Shown in pieces: positions 42,572 through 53,106 of a DNA stretch of 64,000 nucleotides (positions within the stretch are counted from its first letter, which is position 1; the number at the start of each line of letters is the position of its first letter). Source of the stretch: Parachaetomium inaequale. Taxonomy: Eukaryota; Ascomycota; Sordariomycetes; Sordariales; Chaetomiaceae. Under the pieces are notes generated by a model that had not been told where the DNA came from, ran no database searches, and was given only the letters and a program-made list of their open reading frames with translations. The stretch is from NCBI GenBank assembly GCA_033296685.1, contig MU854326.1:186001-250000 (forward strand), written 5' to 3'. A program made the translations under genes and the position numbers.

Positions 42572-44514
42572 CTACCTTCCCCTCCTCTCCTTCTCCCGCT
42601 CCCCGCGCCTCTCCTCCTCCCTCCTCTGCCTTTTCCTGCTCTCTTGCGCAATCATGTCACTCAAGTCCTCCTCATACGCGGCCGACCGGCTCCACTGGGC
42701 GCCGACGCCCTCCTCGCGCCGCCCGGCCTCAAACCGGCGCCGCAGGTCCTCTTTATCCAGCCCGCCCGACGCCATGAGCGCGTCCGGATCGAGCGCCACA
42801 TCCACATCGCCGGGCTTCTTGCGCTTGCGCGAGGCCTCGTCGTCGTGCTGGCCGAGCACGGGCACCGCCGGCTTGGAGGAGAGATCGTACGTCTTGTCGC
42901 TGCCGAAGAAGCCCTCGGCGCGGCCCTGCCGCTCGGCGATGACCGTGTACGCCTGTCGCGGTCCGCCGCCGTATGAGGATTCTTCCGTCTCGAACCCGCC
43001 GCGCCGCGTCTTGCGCAGGTCGAACTCGCCCGCCATGCTGCTCTCGACGCCCGCGGGGGCGCCTCCCGCGTGCAGGTCCGTGCGCACGGTGCTGGCGTAC
43101 CCGCCGGGCGTCTCGAGGCCGGTGGTTGTGTCGGTGCCGCCCGGCGGGAGGTCGCCCGCGTCGGAGCCTTCCTCGTCCGACTCCTCTTCTTCGGACTCTT
43201 CCTCCTCGGATTCTTCGGCCGGCGGCTGCAGCTCGCCCCAGAGGGTGCGCTCGGCGGGCTCGCCGAGGGAGGTGGCGGCCGCGGCTTGGGGTTGTTGCGG
43301 TTGTTGTTGGTAGGGGGCGGCGGCGCTCGCTTGTTGGCCGGGGGCCATGATGCCGAAGATGTCGCCGCCGTAGAGGGGGCGGTTGTATTCGTCGAGTGGG
43401 GGCTTGCCCCACTGGCCGGGCTGGAAGCCCCATGCTGCACCTGGGGGGAGGGGGGCGTTGAGACCGGGGACCTTGAAGGTTGGGTAGGACGGGGGCGGGC
43501 CGACGCGTTGTTGTTGGAGTAGCCATGGAGGGGGGAAGCCGGGCTGCATGCCGAGCGCTTCTCTTAACGCCTCGCTGACGTCGCCGGGCTTGAACACCTT
43601 GTAGTCTGCCTCCCACTCCTTGCCCTCGTAGTACACGTCGCCGAACCGGGTCAGGTCCGGTTTTGTCTGGTGACGGAAGAAGGCGTCGTATAGCTTCTGG
43701 TAGTCGATGTCGAGCTTGCCCATTTTCGGTTGTACCCGCTCGCGCTGTTTCTGCTTGAGTGTTTGTTCGGCCTGCTTCTCGAGGACGGCATCGCGCATCT
43801 CGGTGATGCCGGTCTCGGCGATGAATTTCGGCAGCTTGAAGGGGGGCTTCTCGATTCCTCGCTTGCTGGAGAGGTATTCGCGTTTCAGAGACCAATGCGT
43901 CGGCACGGGGACGATGTTTCGCTGGGCCTTGATCTGGACGAGGAGGCGGGGATCTGACGACGAGACATCGTGCCACTCGACGACCTCGGGGTTGCGTACC
44001 AGCGCCTTGAGCTCGGCGATGGACAGCTTGTTCAACTTCTTGCGCTTCTTCTTGGACATCTTCTGTTGCGCATCTTCGTCTTCGCTGGGGATCTCGTCGT
44101 CCTGGTCGAAGAAGACCTCGCCCTTGTTGCCCGTGTTCGCTTCCCTCGAGACCTCCTCGTCGTCCAGGCCCAGGCCGAACTTTTCAAAGATGCTCTTGTA
44201 TGCGGCAAATGCAGGGTCGTCCTCGTCGAGGAGGTCGTCGTCGACTGGGCCATCGGCATCGATCTTGTCGGACGCGTCGGGGTCCTTCTTGACTTCGAGG
44301 TCGGCAGGTTTGCTCTCGCCGTCGACTGGTGTCTCGTCCTTTGGCGCCTCCTCTTTGGCGTCGGATTCCTTGGAGCCGTTCTACCACACAGTCAGCCTGA
44401 TGAGAGAGCAAGAAATGGGGCACGGACACTGACCTCGCCGTCGACCTGGGCCTTCTTCTGCTCCTTCTTCTTGGCCCGGCGCATTTGGTTCTTGGTCATC
44501 TTTGGCGCCGCCAT
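42572..44514 (-). CDS. cus1: Splicing factor SF3B2/CUS1 homologue
   Basis: Exons are 44514-44434 and 44380-42572, giving 629 aa. The 53-nt intron has GTCAGT donor, GCTGAC branch and GGTAG acceptor. The Lys-rich start is MAAPKMTKNQMRRAKKKEQK. Residues about 145-270 hold the DUF382 region (LKALVRNPEVVEWHDVSSSD, RNIVPVPTHWSLKREYLSSK, RGIEKPPFKLP). The PSP proline-rich domain follows (PPPSYPTFKVPGLN, LPPGAAWGFQPGQWGKPPLD, LYGGDIFG). The C-terminal part is acidic and then Arg-rich. The protein belongs to the SF3b complex of U2 snRNP, which stabilises branch-site recognition. It is divergent from the SLY41-type gene with 615 bp between starts. Confidence 0.95.
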
Positions 44515-45129
44515 CTTGGCTGCTGTGAGCCGACCGCTCAGGATCTGGATGTGGACTTGGGGTTTTGGGGCATCCGAGACGAGCCCTGTCCGAACTGGGG
44601 CTGCGGGAGATGGGGGTCGGGCTGTCGTTGAAGATGCAGTATTCGGTGGAGCTCACGCGATGCAGCCGCTGGCTTATCACGACTGCGCGCCGCCAAAAGT
44701 TTGAGAAGCTCAGAGCGAAGTGTGGCTGGCAGTTATAACTTGGCACTGTGGCGCGAGGAATAGTGGCGGGGCCCCTGCGACATTCCCCTGGTGCTTCGAT
44801 TTCCACTGGTCCAGACCGCGTGCTGCGCCTACTGCAGCGGATTGGAGCCGCCAAGAGAGTTTATTTGCGACCCGCAGCGTCAAACGCCGCGCGCCCCTCC
44901 AAGCGAGCCTGCTGTAGCGAGTGACACCTGTGCAACCGCCAATTGCCGCGATTTTGTGTTTCTTCTCGTGTTGGACTGCGACGCACACGGGACGTGGCCA
45001 TGATCACATAGTCCAGAGTCGGCGCGCCAACACTTCCATTCGCTTCATTTATCGCCGCCGCTTGCCCTCGTTTGTTCGAATCCCGCCCGAGTCCTCGACC
45101 ATCTCGAAGCGCCGCAGCGCGCAGGCGCA
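44515..45129. promoter_or_regulatory. Shared divergent promoter cus1/SLY41
   Basis: A 615-bp region between two head-to-head starts. No coding region is seen. Confidence 0.5.
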
Positions 45130-46973
45130 ATGCCGCACTCGACGTCGCACTCGACCGGCTCCCACATGCGGGCTGCGTCCCAGTCTCGCGCGTCCACCAG
45201 CAGGTCCTTGGCCGAAGCGAACGGCGGGCCGGGCCACGGAGAAACCGAAAAGTTCCCCGACTTCGACGCCGGACAGGCCTTTCTCAGCGCGCAACCCCCG
45301 GGCCAACGGTGGCAGCCAAACGGCTTCACATCCGGCAACGGCGACGCCAAACAAGCGGGCCGCTGGCACGCCCGGAGGGATAGTAAAGTAAAATGGGCTT
45401 CTAGGGAACCCATCTCGGGGCCATCGGGCCACAGGAAGAACAACAGCATCAGCAATGCCGTCCACCGGATGCGCTCGGCCAGCATGAGCCAGAATGCCCA
45501 CGAGATCGCAGAAGCCCTCCGCGCGCCGGTCTCGTGGAAGCTAATTGTATGTCTTTGGCCTCGTGAAGTAGTAACGAATGCATGCTGATATCCCTTCCAC
45601 TGCAGGGGCTCTGTGTCATGTGGTACTGGTCGTCCGCCCTGACCAACACGTCCTCCAAGGCCATCCTCACGGCCTTCGACAAGCCCGCGACCCTGACCCT
45701 CGTCCAGTTCGCCTTTGTCTCCTCGTACTGCATGCTATTCTCATGGCTGGCGTCCACCTTCCCGAAACTCCGAGCCGCCGTTCCGGCGCTCAGGTATCCG
45801 ATCCGGGCCCCGTCGCGAGACGTGATCAAGACAACACTACCGCTCGCCGCCTTCCAAATAGGAGGCCACCTCCTGAGCTCAAACGCCACGTCCAAAATCC
45901 CTGTGTCTCTCGTCCACACCATCAAGGGCCTCTCCCCGCTCTTCACCGTCCTGGCCTACCGCTTCATCTTCGACATCCGCTACCCCAAGGCGACATACCT
46001 CTCCCTCGTCCCCCTCACAATCGGCGTCATGCTCGCCTGCTCAAGCAACCGCGCCTTTGGCGGCCAATTCCTCGGCATCCTCTACGCCCTGCTCGCCGCC
46101 CTCATCTTCGTCACCCAAAACATCTTCTCCAAGCGCCTCTTCAACGAAGCCGCGCGCGCCGAGCAGGAAGGGCCCAACTCCCAGTCCCGCAAGCTCGACA
46201 AGCTCAACCTGCTCTGCTACTCGTCGGGCATGGCGTTCCTCCTCACGGGCCCGATCTGGCTGTGGACCGAGGGCGTGGGCATCATCGGCGACTTCCTGTG
46301 GGACGGCAGCGTGGACCTGCTCCAGAGCCCCAACTCGCTCGACCACGGCCCGCTGGTGCTCGAGTACATCTTCAACGGCACGTTCCACTTCGGGCAGAAC
46401 ATCCTCGCCTTTGTGCTGCTGTCCATGGTCTCGCCCGTCACGTACTCGGTCGCGTCGCTGATCAAGCGCGTCTTTGTCATCATCATCGCCATCATCTGGT
46501 TCCGCAGCCCGACCACGGGCGTCCAGGCTGCCGGGATCGCGCTGACGTTTTTGGGCTTGTATTTGTACGACCGCAGCAGCGAGAGGAACAAGGCCGACCA
46601 GCGCGCGCGGTCCATGACGGAGACGAGGAGGGAGGCCATGCTGCTGCCGCTGAGCACCAAGCATGCGCCGCTCCCGACGGTGATGATCCAGGGAGGGCAG
46701 AACGGGTCGGCCATGTTTGAGAGCCCGGTGGGGATGGCTGAGTCGGCTGCGGCGTCGGCGGCACCGGGGCATGTCTACACGCAGGGCAGCGCGGCGGCGG
46801 CGGCGTTTGCGTCGAGCGGTGTTGCTGTGGGCGATAGCAAGAAGTCGGATGACGTGGGCGGCGGCGGCGGCGGCAGGAATCGGGGGATGAGCAATGCCGC
46901 GTGGCGGCCGCCGGGGACGAGGCAGGAGGATACCTGGCGCACGGGGGACAGCCCCAAGGTGGCTGCGCGGTGA
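45130..46973 (+). CDS. sly41: Triose-phosphate/nucleotide-sugar-type transporter (SLY41 family)
   Basis: Exons are 45130-45546 and 45606-46973, giving 594 aa. The 59-nt intron (GTATGT to TGCAG) lies at the cytosol-membrane boundary. Residues 1-138 are hydrophilic. The TPT domain follows with about nine or ten membrane segments, starting GLCVMWYWSSALTNTSSKAI and including LPLAAFQIGGHLLSSNATSK, VSLVHTIKGLSPLFTVLAYR, LGILYALLAALIFVTQNIFSK, and SPVTYSVASLIKRVFVIIIA near the end. The last 130 residues are low-complexity. Yeast Sly41 suppresses loss of Ypt1 in ER-to-Golgi traffic; substrates of this branch are not settled. The assignment to the Sly41 branch rather than another TPT transporter is by overall pattern. 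Confidence 0.88.
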
Positions 46974-47284
46974 GGCCGTCGGCTGGATGTATTATGAACA
47001 AGCAAGAATTCGGGTCATGTTTGGGATGATGGAATTGGGTAAAGGGTATGGATTCAAGAGAGATGGATGGTTATGACAGATAGTCTGGGTTTGGCATTCA
47101 TTCCGCCCTGTTGTGCTTGCTGTATGTTTCTAGAGCTTAGTTTTGCATCCCCTTACTTAGGGCGGGCTAGACGGCGTTTTTGTAGTCATTTGAAAGACGA
47201 GGGCTGGTATTGTATGACTATCATGCATGAATAGAGCTGCATCTCTGATCAAACTCTGTATTGTATTCTTCCCCAGTAGGTAGT
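46974..47284. other. Short convergent 3' intergenic region
   Basis: 311 bp between the convergent SLY41-type and ORC5 genes. I see no feature beyond probable 3' UTRs. Confidence 0.5.
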
Positions 47285-48922
47285 TCACTCAATCAACCAC
47301 TCCTCAACCTCCACCCCGACCCCCCTCCCCAACCCCCGTATAACCTCCCACCCGACATTCACCCTCCACTTCCCCCCGCAGTCCATCATATCCCCGCCCC
47401 CCGTCGTGCCGCCAACCCTCACTAGAAGCCTCAAACTCGCCAGCGTGGCAATCGCCATCCCCACATCCCCATCCCCTCCCTCGTCTTTATTACCCCCCTT
47501 CGAATTAACCTCCCACTCCCCCCTCACAGCCGCCAAAATAGCCAGCATCCTCTCCAGCACGAAGGCGTGCGCGCCCAGGAGTTTGCGCGCGATCTTGCGG
47601 TGCTTGCTGCGCTGGTATCCGCGTCCCCGTCCCATGCCGGCCACGGACAGCCCGCCGCGGCGGCGCCGGCGGCCGTGGTGGTGCGTCGAGAAGAGGGTCT
47701 GGTCGTGGCGGGTCGGGTTGTGCGAGGCCAGGTAGGAGGCGAGGAGGAGCAGGCGCGGGGTGGTGGGGAGGAGGGAGGCGAGGGCTGCGCCTGCTCCTGT
47801 TCCGGCACCACTTCCGACGACTGATGGTGGTGGGAGGGGGGTGTTTTTGGTGGTGGTCGTGGTCGTGGTGGTGGTACCTGGGAGTGGTTTCATGGTGGTG
47901 CTGCTGGTGGTGGCGAGGGCCAGCACGCCCGGGTCGAGCAGGCGCTCGTCCTGGAAGTGCACGCGGGCGGCGACGAGGAGCTTGGAGAACTCGCGGGCCG
48001 AGTGGGTGCCCGCGTGGACGGGGGCCGTGAAGCGCGGCCAGAGGGCGGCGCAGGCGTGGCGGAACGAGGGCAGGGTGCGCGAGGCGGCGCGGGCGAGGGC
48101 GTCGTGGACGGCGGCGGTGAAGCGCGCCCAGAGGTCGGCTGTCTCTTGCGCCGTCGTGTTGGGGAGGGCCGGCGGTGGTGAGGCGGAGAGGATGGCGATG
48201 AAGTCTGGTTTGGTGTAGGTTGGGAAGTGGAGGTGCGGGACGGAGGAGGTCAGCAGGAAGTTGGGGGGTGGGGAGGTGACGATGAAGACTGTCGTGAGGG
48301 AGGGGATCTGGGGGTGGTTAGTTTGTGACAGGTTTTGCAGTGTTGAGTTGTCGCTTACAATCTCCGACAGCCTCGCCAGAGCCGGGAGTAGCGTGTGTGG
48401 CGCGTCTCGCTGGCGGTCGATGGCGTCAAAGACGAGCACGAAGCGGAAGCCCTCGGGGCGAGGGGTGTACTTGAGCATCTTGGACAGCTCGACTGTCAGC
48501 TGTGACACCGTCTCGCACCGTGACGGCGCGGCGTCCCACCGCAGGGCATCGGCGGCCTTGGCGACGACGGTCTCGTAGAGATGGCGGGCGGTGATGCACT
48601 CTGCCGAGTTAACGACGGCATATTTGAGAGTGAGCTCATCGTCATCGTCGTCGGTCTGGTGTGAGAGTTTGGCCAGTAGGGCGGCCGTGATGGCGCTCTT
48701 GCCCGTGGCCTCGGTGCCGTAGATGACCAGGTTGCGGCATGGCGCGGCGCCGGGCTGAGATGGTCAGACCCTAGAACTCATCATGCTTGCAGGAATTGCT
48801 CATCTTCAACTTACATAGAGAAGTGTCGCGAGAGCCCGGGTCTGTGGTTCTCGGCAGGGGAATGCCGTGTTGAGCGCCGTCAGGATCAGCTCGTCGGGGA
48901 GTTGGAAGAGGGAGCTGCTCAT
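47285..48922 (-). CDS. orc5: Origin recognition complex subunit 5
   Basis: Exons are 48922-48815, 48754-48359 and 48307-47285, giving 508 aa. Introns are 60 nt (GTAAGT, CTGAC branch, CTCAG) and 51 nt (GTAAGC, ACTAAC branch, CCCAG). The 51-nt intron is in frame and stop-free, but removing it gives the better protein. N terminus: LPDELILTALNTAFPCREPQ, then Walker A GTEATGKS (residues 49-56, Lys and Ser kept) and a Walker B-like FVLVFDAIDRQRD. The ORC5 signature LLLLASYLASHNPTRHDQTL, followed by the STHHHGRRRRR stretch, closely matches the animal ORC5 motif, and a winged-helix-like C terminus follows. A Thr-rich insertion (about 47840-47880) is low-complexity. It acts as one AAA+ subunit of the six-subunit ORC that loads MCM at origins. 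Confidence 0.92.
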
Positions 48923-49532
48923 GGTTGCGGCATAATTTTAATGACAGATTTCTTCAATTCTCGGTTCTTGGCTCCCAACAAGCACCCGATGCGATGTGTA
49001 AGAGGATGGATGCCTTGCTGACGCCGCGTTACGCGTCTGCGAGGACAATTGGTATGGCCCCGGCGTCGGGTCTCCACTTTTTGGCGCCGGCGCCGTAAGC
49101 AGTGCTCAGCACAGGGGTCCTTCCCGCTGAAGGCTGCGCCGCTATTCGCTCGAGAATCCCACCTGGGCATGACCCGGCCGCGAACTCTCCCGGGCCGTGG
49201 TGTTGAGGAGGATGGCAGTCTGCATTTGCATGGAAGTGAGATAGGTGCCTCTGGGCACTCCAGGTCATGTCGCATCTGGGCCATCATCGCGCATAGCTAC
49301 ATGTCTTGAACAAGCCCGCCCTCGAGCTCAACTTCTGCCGTCCAGCCCAAAGCTTTGCCCTCTTCTTGACCTCCCCGGCCCTCACACCACGAAGGATTCT
49401 CTCTCGGTGCCCCGCTACCGCAGCCCGGAGGAGTCCCGGTCTCGTGTGGTCGGCATCCGGATGACCAGAACCCGCCGTCGGGACTCGCCCGGCCCAAAGA
49501 CCTGAGAGTCGAGACGCTTGAGAGCGGACACA
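48923..49532. promoter_or_regulatory. Divergent promoter orc5/Zn2Cys6 gene
   Basis: A 610-bp region between head-to-head starts. Nothing coding is supported. Confidence 0.5.
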
Positions 49533-50915
49533 ATGGAGGAAAGGACCAGCGATTCGGCTTCCACCCCGTCGACGGCCGCCGGCAAGCCTTACCACGCCAA
49601 GCGCCCGCATCGCAAGTCAAGGGCGGGGTGCCGCAACTGCAAGGCGCGCAAGGTCAAGTGCGACGAGGGCCGCCCGGTCTGTCGTCCATGCACCGTCCGG
49701 GGCGAGACGTGCGTGTACGTGGTCGTCCCGCAGCGCGCACCTCGCACGAGCACATCTTCTTCGCCCGCATCGTCGCCCGACAGGGGACCAACTCCCTCTT
49801 CTATCGCCCTGGCGGCAGGGGGCAGGCACACCACCGTCACCCAGCAGCCGCAGTTTATACCAAGCGGGCACCATGAGATTGACATGCGCCTGCTGTGGTT
49901 CTACACCACCGCCACCTACGCCTCGTTCTCGACCGGCACACTCAAGGAACGCAGCGTCGACGTGGTCCTCAAGGTGAACGTCGTCCAGCACGCCTTTGCC
50001 AACCCCTTTTTGATGAACTGCATCCTCGGGCTCTCGGCCATGCACATCAACCATCTCGGAATCAAAAACATGGGCATATCGCGCTCGCAGGAGATGCAGT
50101 ACCGAGCAAAGGCCTTCGAGACATACAGAAAGGCCGTCGCGGCCGCCGACCCGACCACCTATCCGGCGCTGCTGGCCACCTCTCTCCTGCTCTGCGGCCT
50201 GTCGTCGCACGTGTTCCGCGGCGAGGACGCCAAACCCTTCTCCATCTTGGACTGGTTGACCCTGTGGAAGGGCATTGGCGCCATTATCGAAGTCACCCAC
50301 ATCCCGGCCGTGTTCAGAACAGGCATCGCCGCTCTCGTCTTCCGTCCCGCCGTCGACATGGACGCGTCGGCCCGCTGTCTCCCAAGCCATCTCCTGTTCA
50401 TGGTTGCGTCCATCAAGGAGGGCGACCCCGACTTCCCCCTCGTTCAGAAGTACTACAAGGCCCTGAAGTTCCTCGGCTCGCTCTACCTCGAGTTGAGAAA
50501 CGGCTTCAGCGAGAAGTTGTTTTTGCGCATAGTGACCTTCCTCACCTTCCTCCCCAAGCCTTTCATCAAAGCGGCCAAAGAAAAGCGGCCGCGCGCGCTT
50601 GTCATACTCGCCAACTACCTCGCTTTTACTAGGTTCAAGGCCGGAGCCTGCTGGTGGCTGGAGGGCATCGCCGAGCAGGAAATCCCAAACATATACAACC
50701 TTCTCGGCCCGGAATGGGAGGGCCTGCTCCGCCTTCCCATGGCTTCTCTGCTGGTTGAGGATAACAGGGCGCTTATCAGGCTGCTGCTGGACGATCCCTC
50801 CTGGGATGAGCCGGCCAGGATGGAGGCCGAGTCGCTCACATCGGAATCTGAAAGAGGCCTCGCCATCCGAGCCGCCATTCTGGAGGACACTACTCCGGAG
50901 GTGGAGGCCTACTGA
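49533..50915 (+). CDS. Zn2Cys6 fungal transcription factor
   Basis: A single exon of 460 aa. The binuclear zinc cluster has exact family spacing: C33, C36, C43, C50, C53, C60 (AGCRNCKARKVKCDEG, then PVCRPC and ETCVY), preceded by the basic KRPHRKSR. A Ser/Pro-rich linker follows, and then a helical regulatory region of about 350 residues (MRLLWFYTTATYASFSTG, NPFLMNCILGLSAMHINHLG) typical of the sterol-regulator-like (Upc2-type) C6 subgroup. The target genes are unknown. It converges on the CE1 esterase 237 bp downstream; that alone does not show regulation. The start ATG at 49533 is the first in frame (the upstream frame holds only a TTG). Confidence 0.92.
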   Translation: MEERTSDSASTPSTAAGKPYHAKRPHRKSRAGCRNCKARKVKCDEGRPVCRPCTVRGETCVYVVVPQRAPRTSTSSSPASSPDRGPTPSSIALAAGGRHTTVTQQPQFIPSGHHEIDMRLLWFYTTATYASFSTGTLKERSVDVVLKVNVVQHAFANPFLMNCILGLSAMHINHLGIKNMGISRSQEMQYRAKAFETYRKAVAAADPTTYPALLATSLLLCGLSSHVFRGEDAKPFSILDWLTLWKGIGAIIEVTHIPAVFRTGIAALVFRPAVDMDASARCLPSHLLFMVASIKEGDPDFPLVQKYYKALKFLGSLYLELRNGFSEKLFLRIVTFLTFLPKPFIKAAKEKRPRALVILANYLAFTRFKAGACWWLEGIAEQEIPNIYNLLGPEWEGLLRLPMASLLVEDNRALIRLLLDDPSWDEPARMEAESLTSESERGLAIRAAILEDTTPEVEAY

Positions 50916-51152
50916 CAAGTCAAGCTCCAGTTTGGGCTGTGCTGACCGGAGCGAGTTGCTTCACTTGATGAGGGCCCCCGAGATATACCCGCTTTCAACT
51001 CGCATATATCCAAGTTCTAGTCAGGTGTCAAACGGGTCGGACGGATATACTTGGCGGTATCGATTTAGAGTTCAGGAGCAAAGCCGGTACTTGGATCAAC
51101 AATTCAGGATATACACACCAAATCTCCTCCAGCCGCCACCAACCCTACCGCC

Positions 51153-52377
51153 TCACAACCCAAACCACAGCTCGCTCGCCGTCAAGTTCGACGGCACACT
51201 GTGCCCGACACCCGTCGCATAAATCCCCTGCACGTTCTCGCCGTAATTATCCGTCTGGTAGTTCGCCTGCGGCGAGTTCTTGACCGAACTCGTCGGCGTC
51301 TGGCCGACGCCAAACACATTCGTCCACTGCTTGATCGTCTCCTGGTAGTTGGCCGGCGCGAGCGTGCTGTCGGCGCTGCCGTGCCAGATCTGCATCTTGG
51401 GCCGCGGGCCGTCGTACCCGGGGTACATGTTGCGCACCACGTTGCCCCTATACAGCCGTCAGCACCATCACCCACACCTCTCCTCCTCACATCCTCACCA
51501 ACAACTAAGGAAGGAAAGAAGGACAACATACCACTGCTCCGCACTCGCCCGACTCTGCCCGCCACTGCACGTATTATTCCACTGTGCCACCCCCCCACCA
51601 GCACTGATAAAACACCCCGCCGGCACGCCACTGTACACACTGACGGCCCGAAACAAGTCCGGATACGCCGCGGCCATGACATTCCCCATCATTGCACCGG
51701 AACTACCCCCCGTGAGGTAGACCCTCGCAGGGTCGACACCGTACGCGGCCACGGCGTGCGCGACCATGTTGGCGATGGCCTGCGAGTCGCCGCCGCCGTT
51801 GCGCACCAGCGAGCGCCGCGACGACACGTCCCAGCAGGTGCCCTGGTTGGGGGACGACGGCCACAGCGTGATGTACCCCTTGCGGTCGGAGCCCTGGTGC
51901 CAGGGGATCTTGGCGTTTTGGAAGTAGGATTGGGCTGAGGATTGGCAGGAGTCTGGGGGCGGAACGCATAAGTAGGTTTGGTTGGGTCAGCTATGCTTTG
52001 CGACTTGTGTGGTTGGGTTGGGTTGGGTTGTAGGGGCTGGAAGGAGGTAGAAGTGTGTACTGTGACGAGTAACTGCCCTGCCCTCACCTGCCCTTGCCCC
52101 GGACAGCCATACCAAGGGGATGGATACCCGTAGGTATATAAACAAGGACGGGAAAATACATACGAATAACCACCACCAGCGGCGGCGAGCTGACAACCTT
52201 GTCACCGTCAGCCATCACCACAACCTCACCCTCCTTCTGTATAACTCACATCTCAGCCTTGGACGTAGCATTATTCGGATAGTTCACCCTGGCAAGCTGC
52301 GCACCCAGCACCCCCTGCCCCGACAGGAGTGCCACGCCCGCGGCAACGACAAGGTTGGTGAGGCTGAGAGCAACCAT
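51153..52377 (-). CDS. Secreted CE1-family esterase (acetylxylan/feruloyl esterase-like)
   Basis: Exons are 52377-52250, 52189-52164, 51952-51532 and 51447-51153, giving 289 aa. Intron sizes are 60, 211 and 84 nt. A signal peptide covers residues 1-25 (MVALSLTNLVVAAGVALLSG). The core reads SPPLVVVIHSCQSSAQSYF, TLWPSSPNQGTCWDVSSRRS, the nucleophile elbow TGGSSGAMM (Ser about 135), YSGVPAGCF, HGSADSTL and GIYATGVGHSVP (catalytic Asp and His region). This is the PHB-depolymerase-like esterase fold of CE1. It probably acts on acetyl or feruloyl groups of xylan outside the cell. The predicted join KAE-I-SPPLVVV omits the usual strand between the signal region and VVVIH, and the genomic frame there contains a TGA (52248-52246) that splicing must remove. 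Confidence 0.82.
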
Positions 52378-53106
52378 TTCGGTTTCAAAGTCCAAGCACA
52401 CGAGTTAAATAAACCACGGAAAAGAAACGTCAACAAAAGACAAAAAGATATATAGGTACCCCTCCTACTGAACGCAGAAGGCCAAGCAACTCTTCCCACG
52501 CGGCCAAGACCTAGGGTTTATATACCTTTCCGCCTCGCCAGATCCCCATCCATCTAACGTAGGTAGGTACCGAGGCCCTGCTTCATCCAGTTACAGATCT
52601 CCAGTTTCCAACTACATACAACCTGCACAAACGACTGGTGGAAATTCTCCATCAGCAGCCCATAATTGCCGTTGTATATAATACCTAAGCCAGGGCGAGA
52701 CCCAGGCGCGGCTAAAAGAGCGAATATCACAGAGGATAATCACCACGTCCAAGATCCCACTCTGCCCAAAACACCCCATTGGACCACCGCCAAGCCCTTC
52801 ATGATCGTCATCACCAAGTTAGGGCCCGTCTATTCGTATCGCAGCCAGAACTGATGCCGAGGAGACCTCCGACATGTACTTTCCTGGTCATGGCATGTCC
52901 GAACCGAATGGTGGCTGAACAGTACGTGCGGCAGCATTACACGATGGCAGATGGCAGGTGGAAGAGTCACAAAGGCCAGAGACAGAGAAATTGATTGGTA
53001 CACAGCTCACAAAAGAAACTTGACTGAGCTAGGGAACTCCCCGGAAACCATTCGCTTCTATACACAGGTCGCCGATTCCTTCCCGGTTTTACAGGCGCCG
53101 CCCCGA
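52378..53106. promoter_or_regulatory. Upstream region of the CE1 esterase and 3' flank of atp2
   Basis: A 729-bp gap between two minus-strand features. No gene is seen; it probably contains the esterase promoter next to 52377. Confidence 0.45.

Noticed and set aside
45068..45085. GTTCGAATCCC resembling a tRNA B box
   Set aside because: No matching acceptor stem, D arm or anticodon arm upstream; it lies in the leader of the SLY41-type gene.
49617..50918. 433-codon open frame antisense to the Zn2Cys6 gene
   Set aside because: It mirrors the real gene almost exactly and has no recognisable domain.
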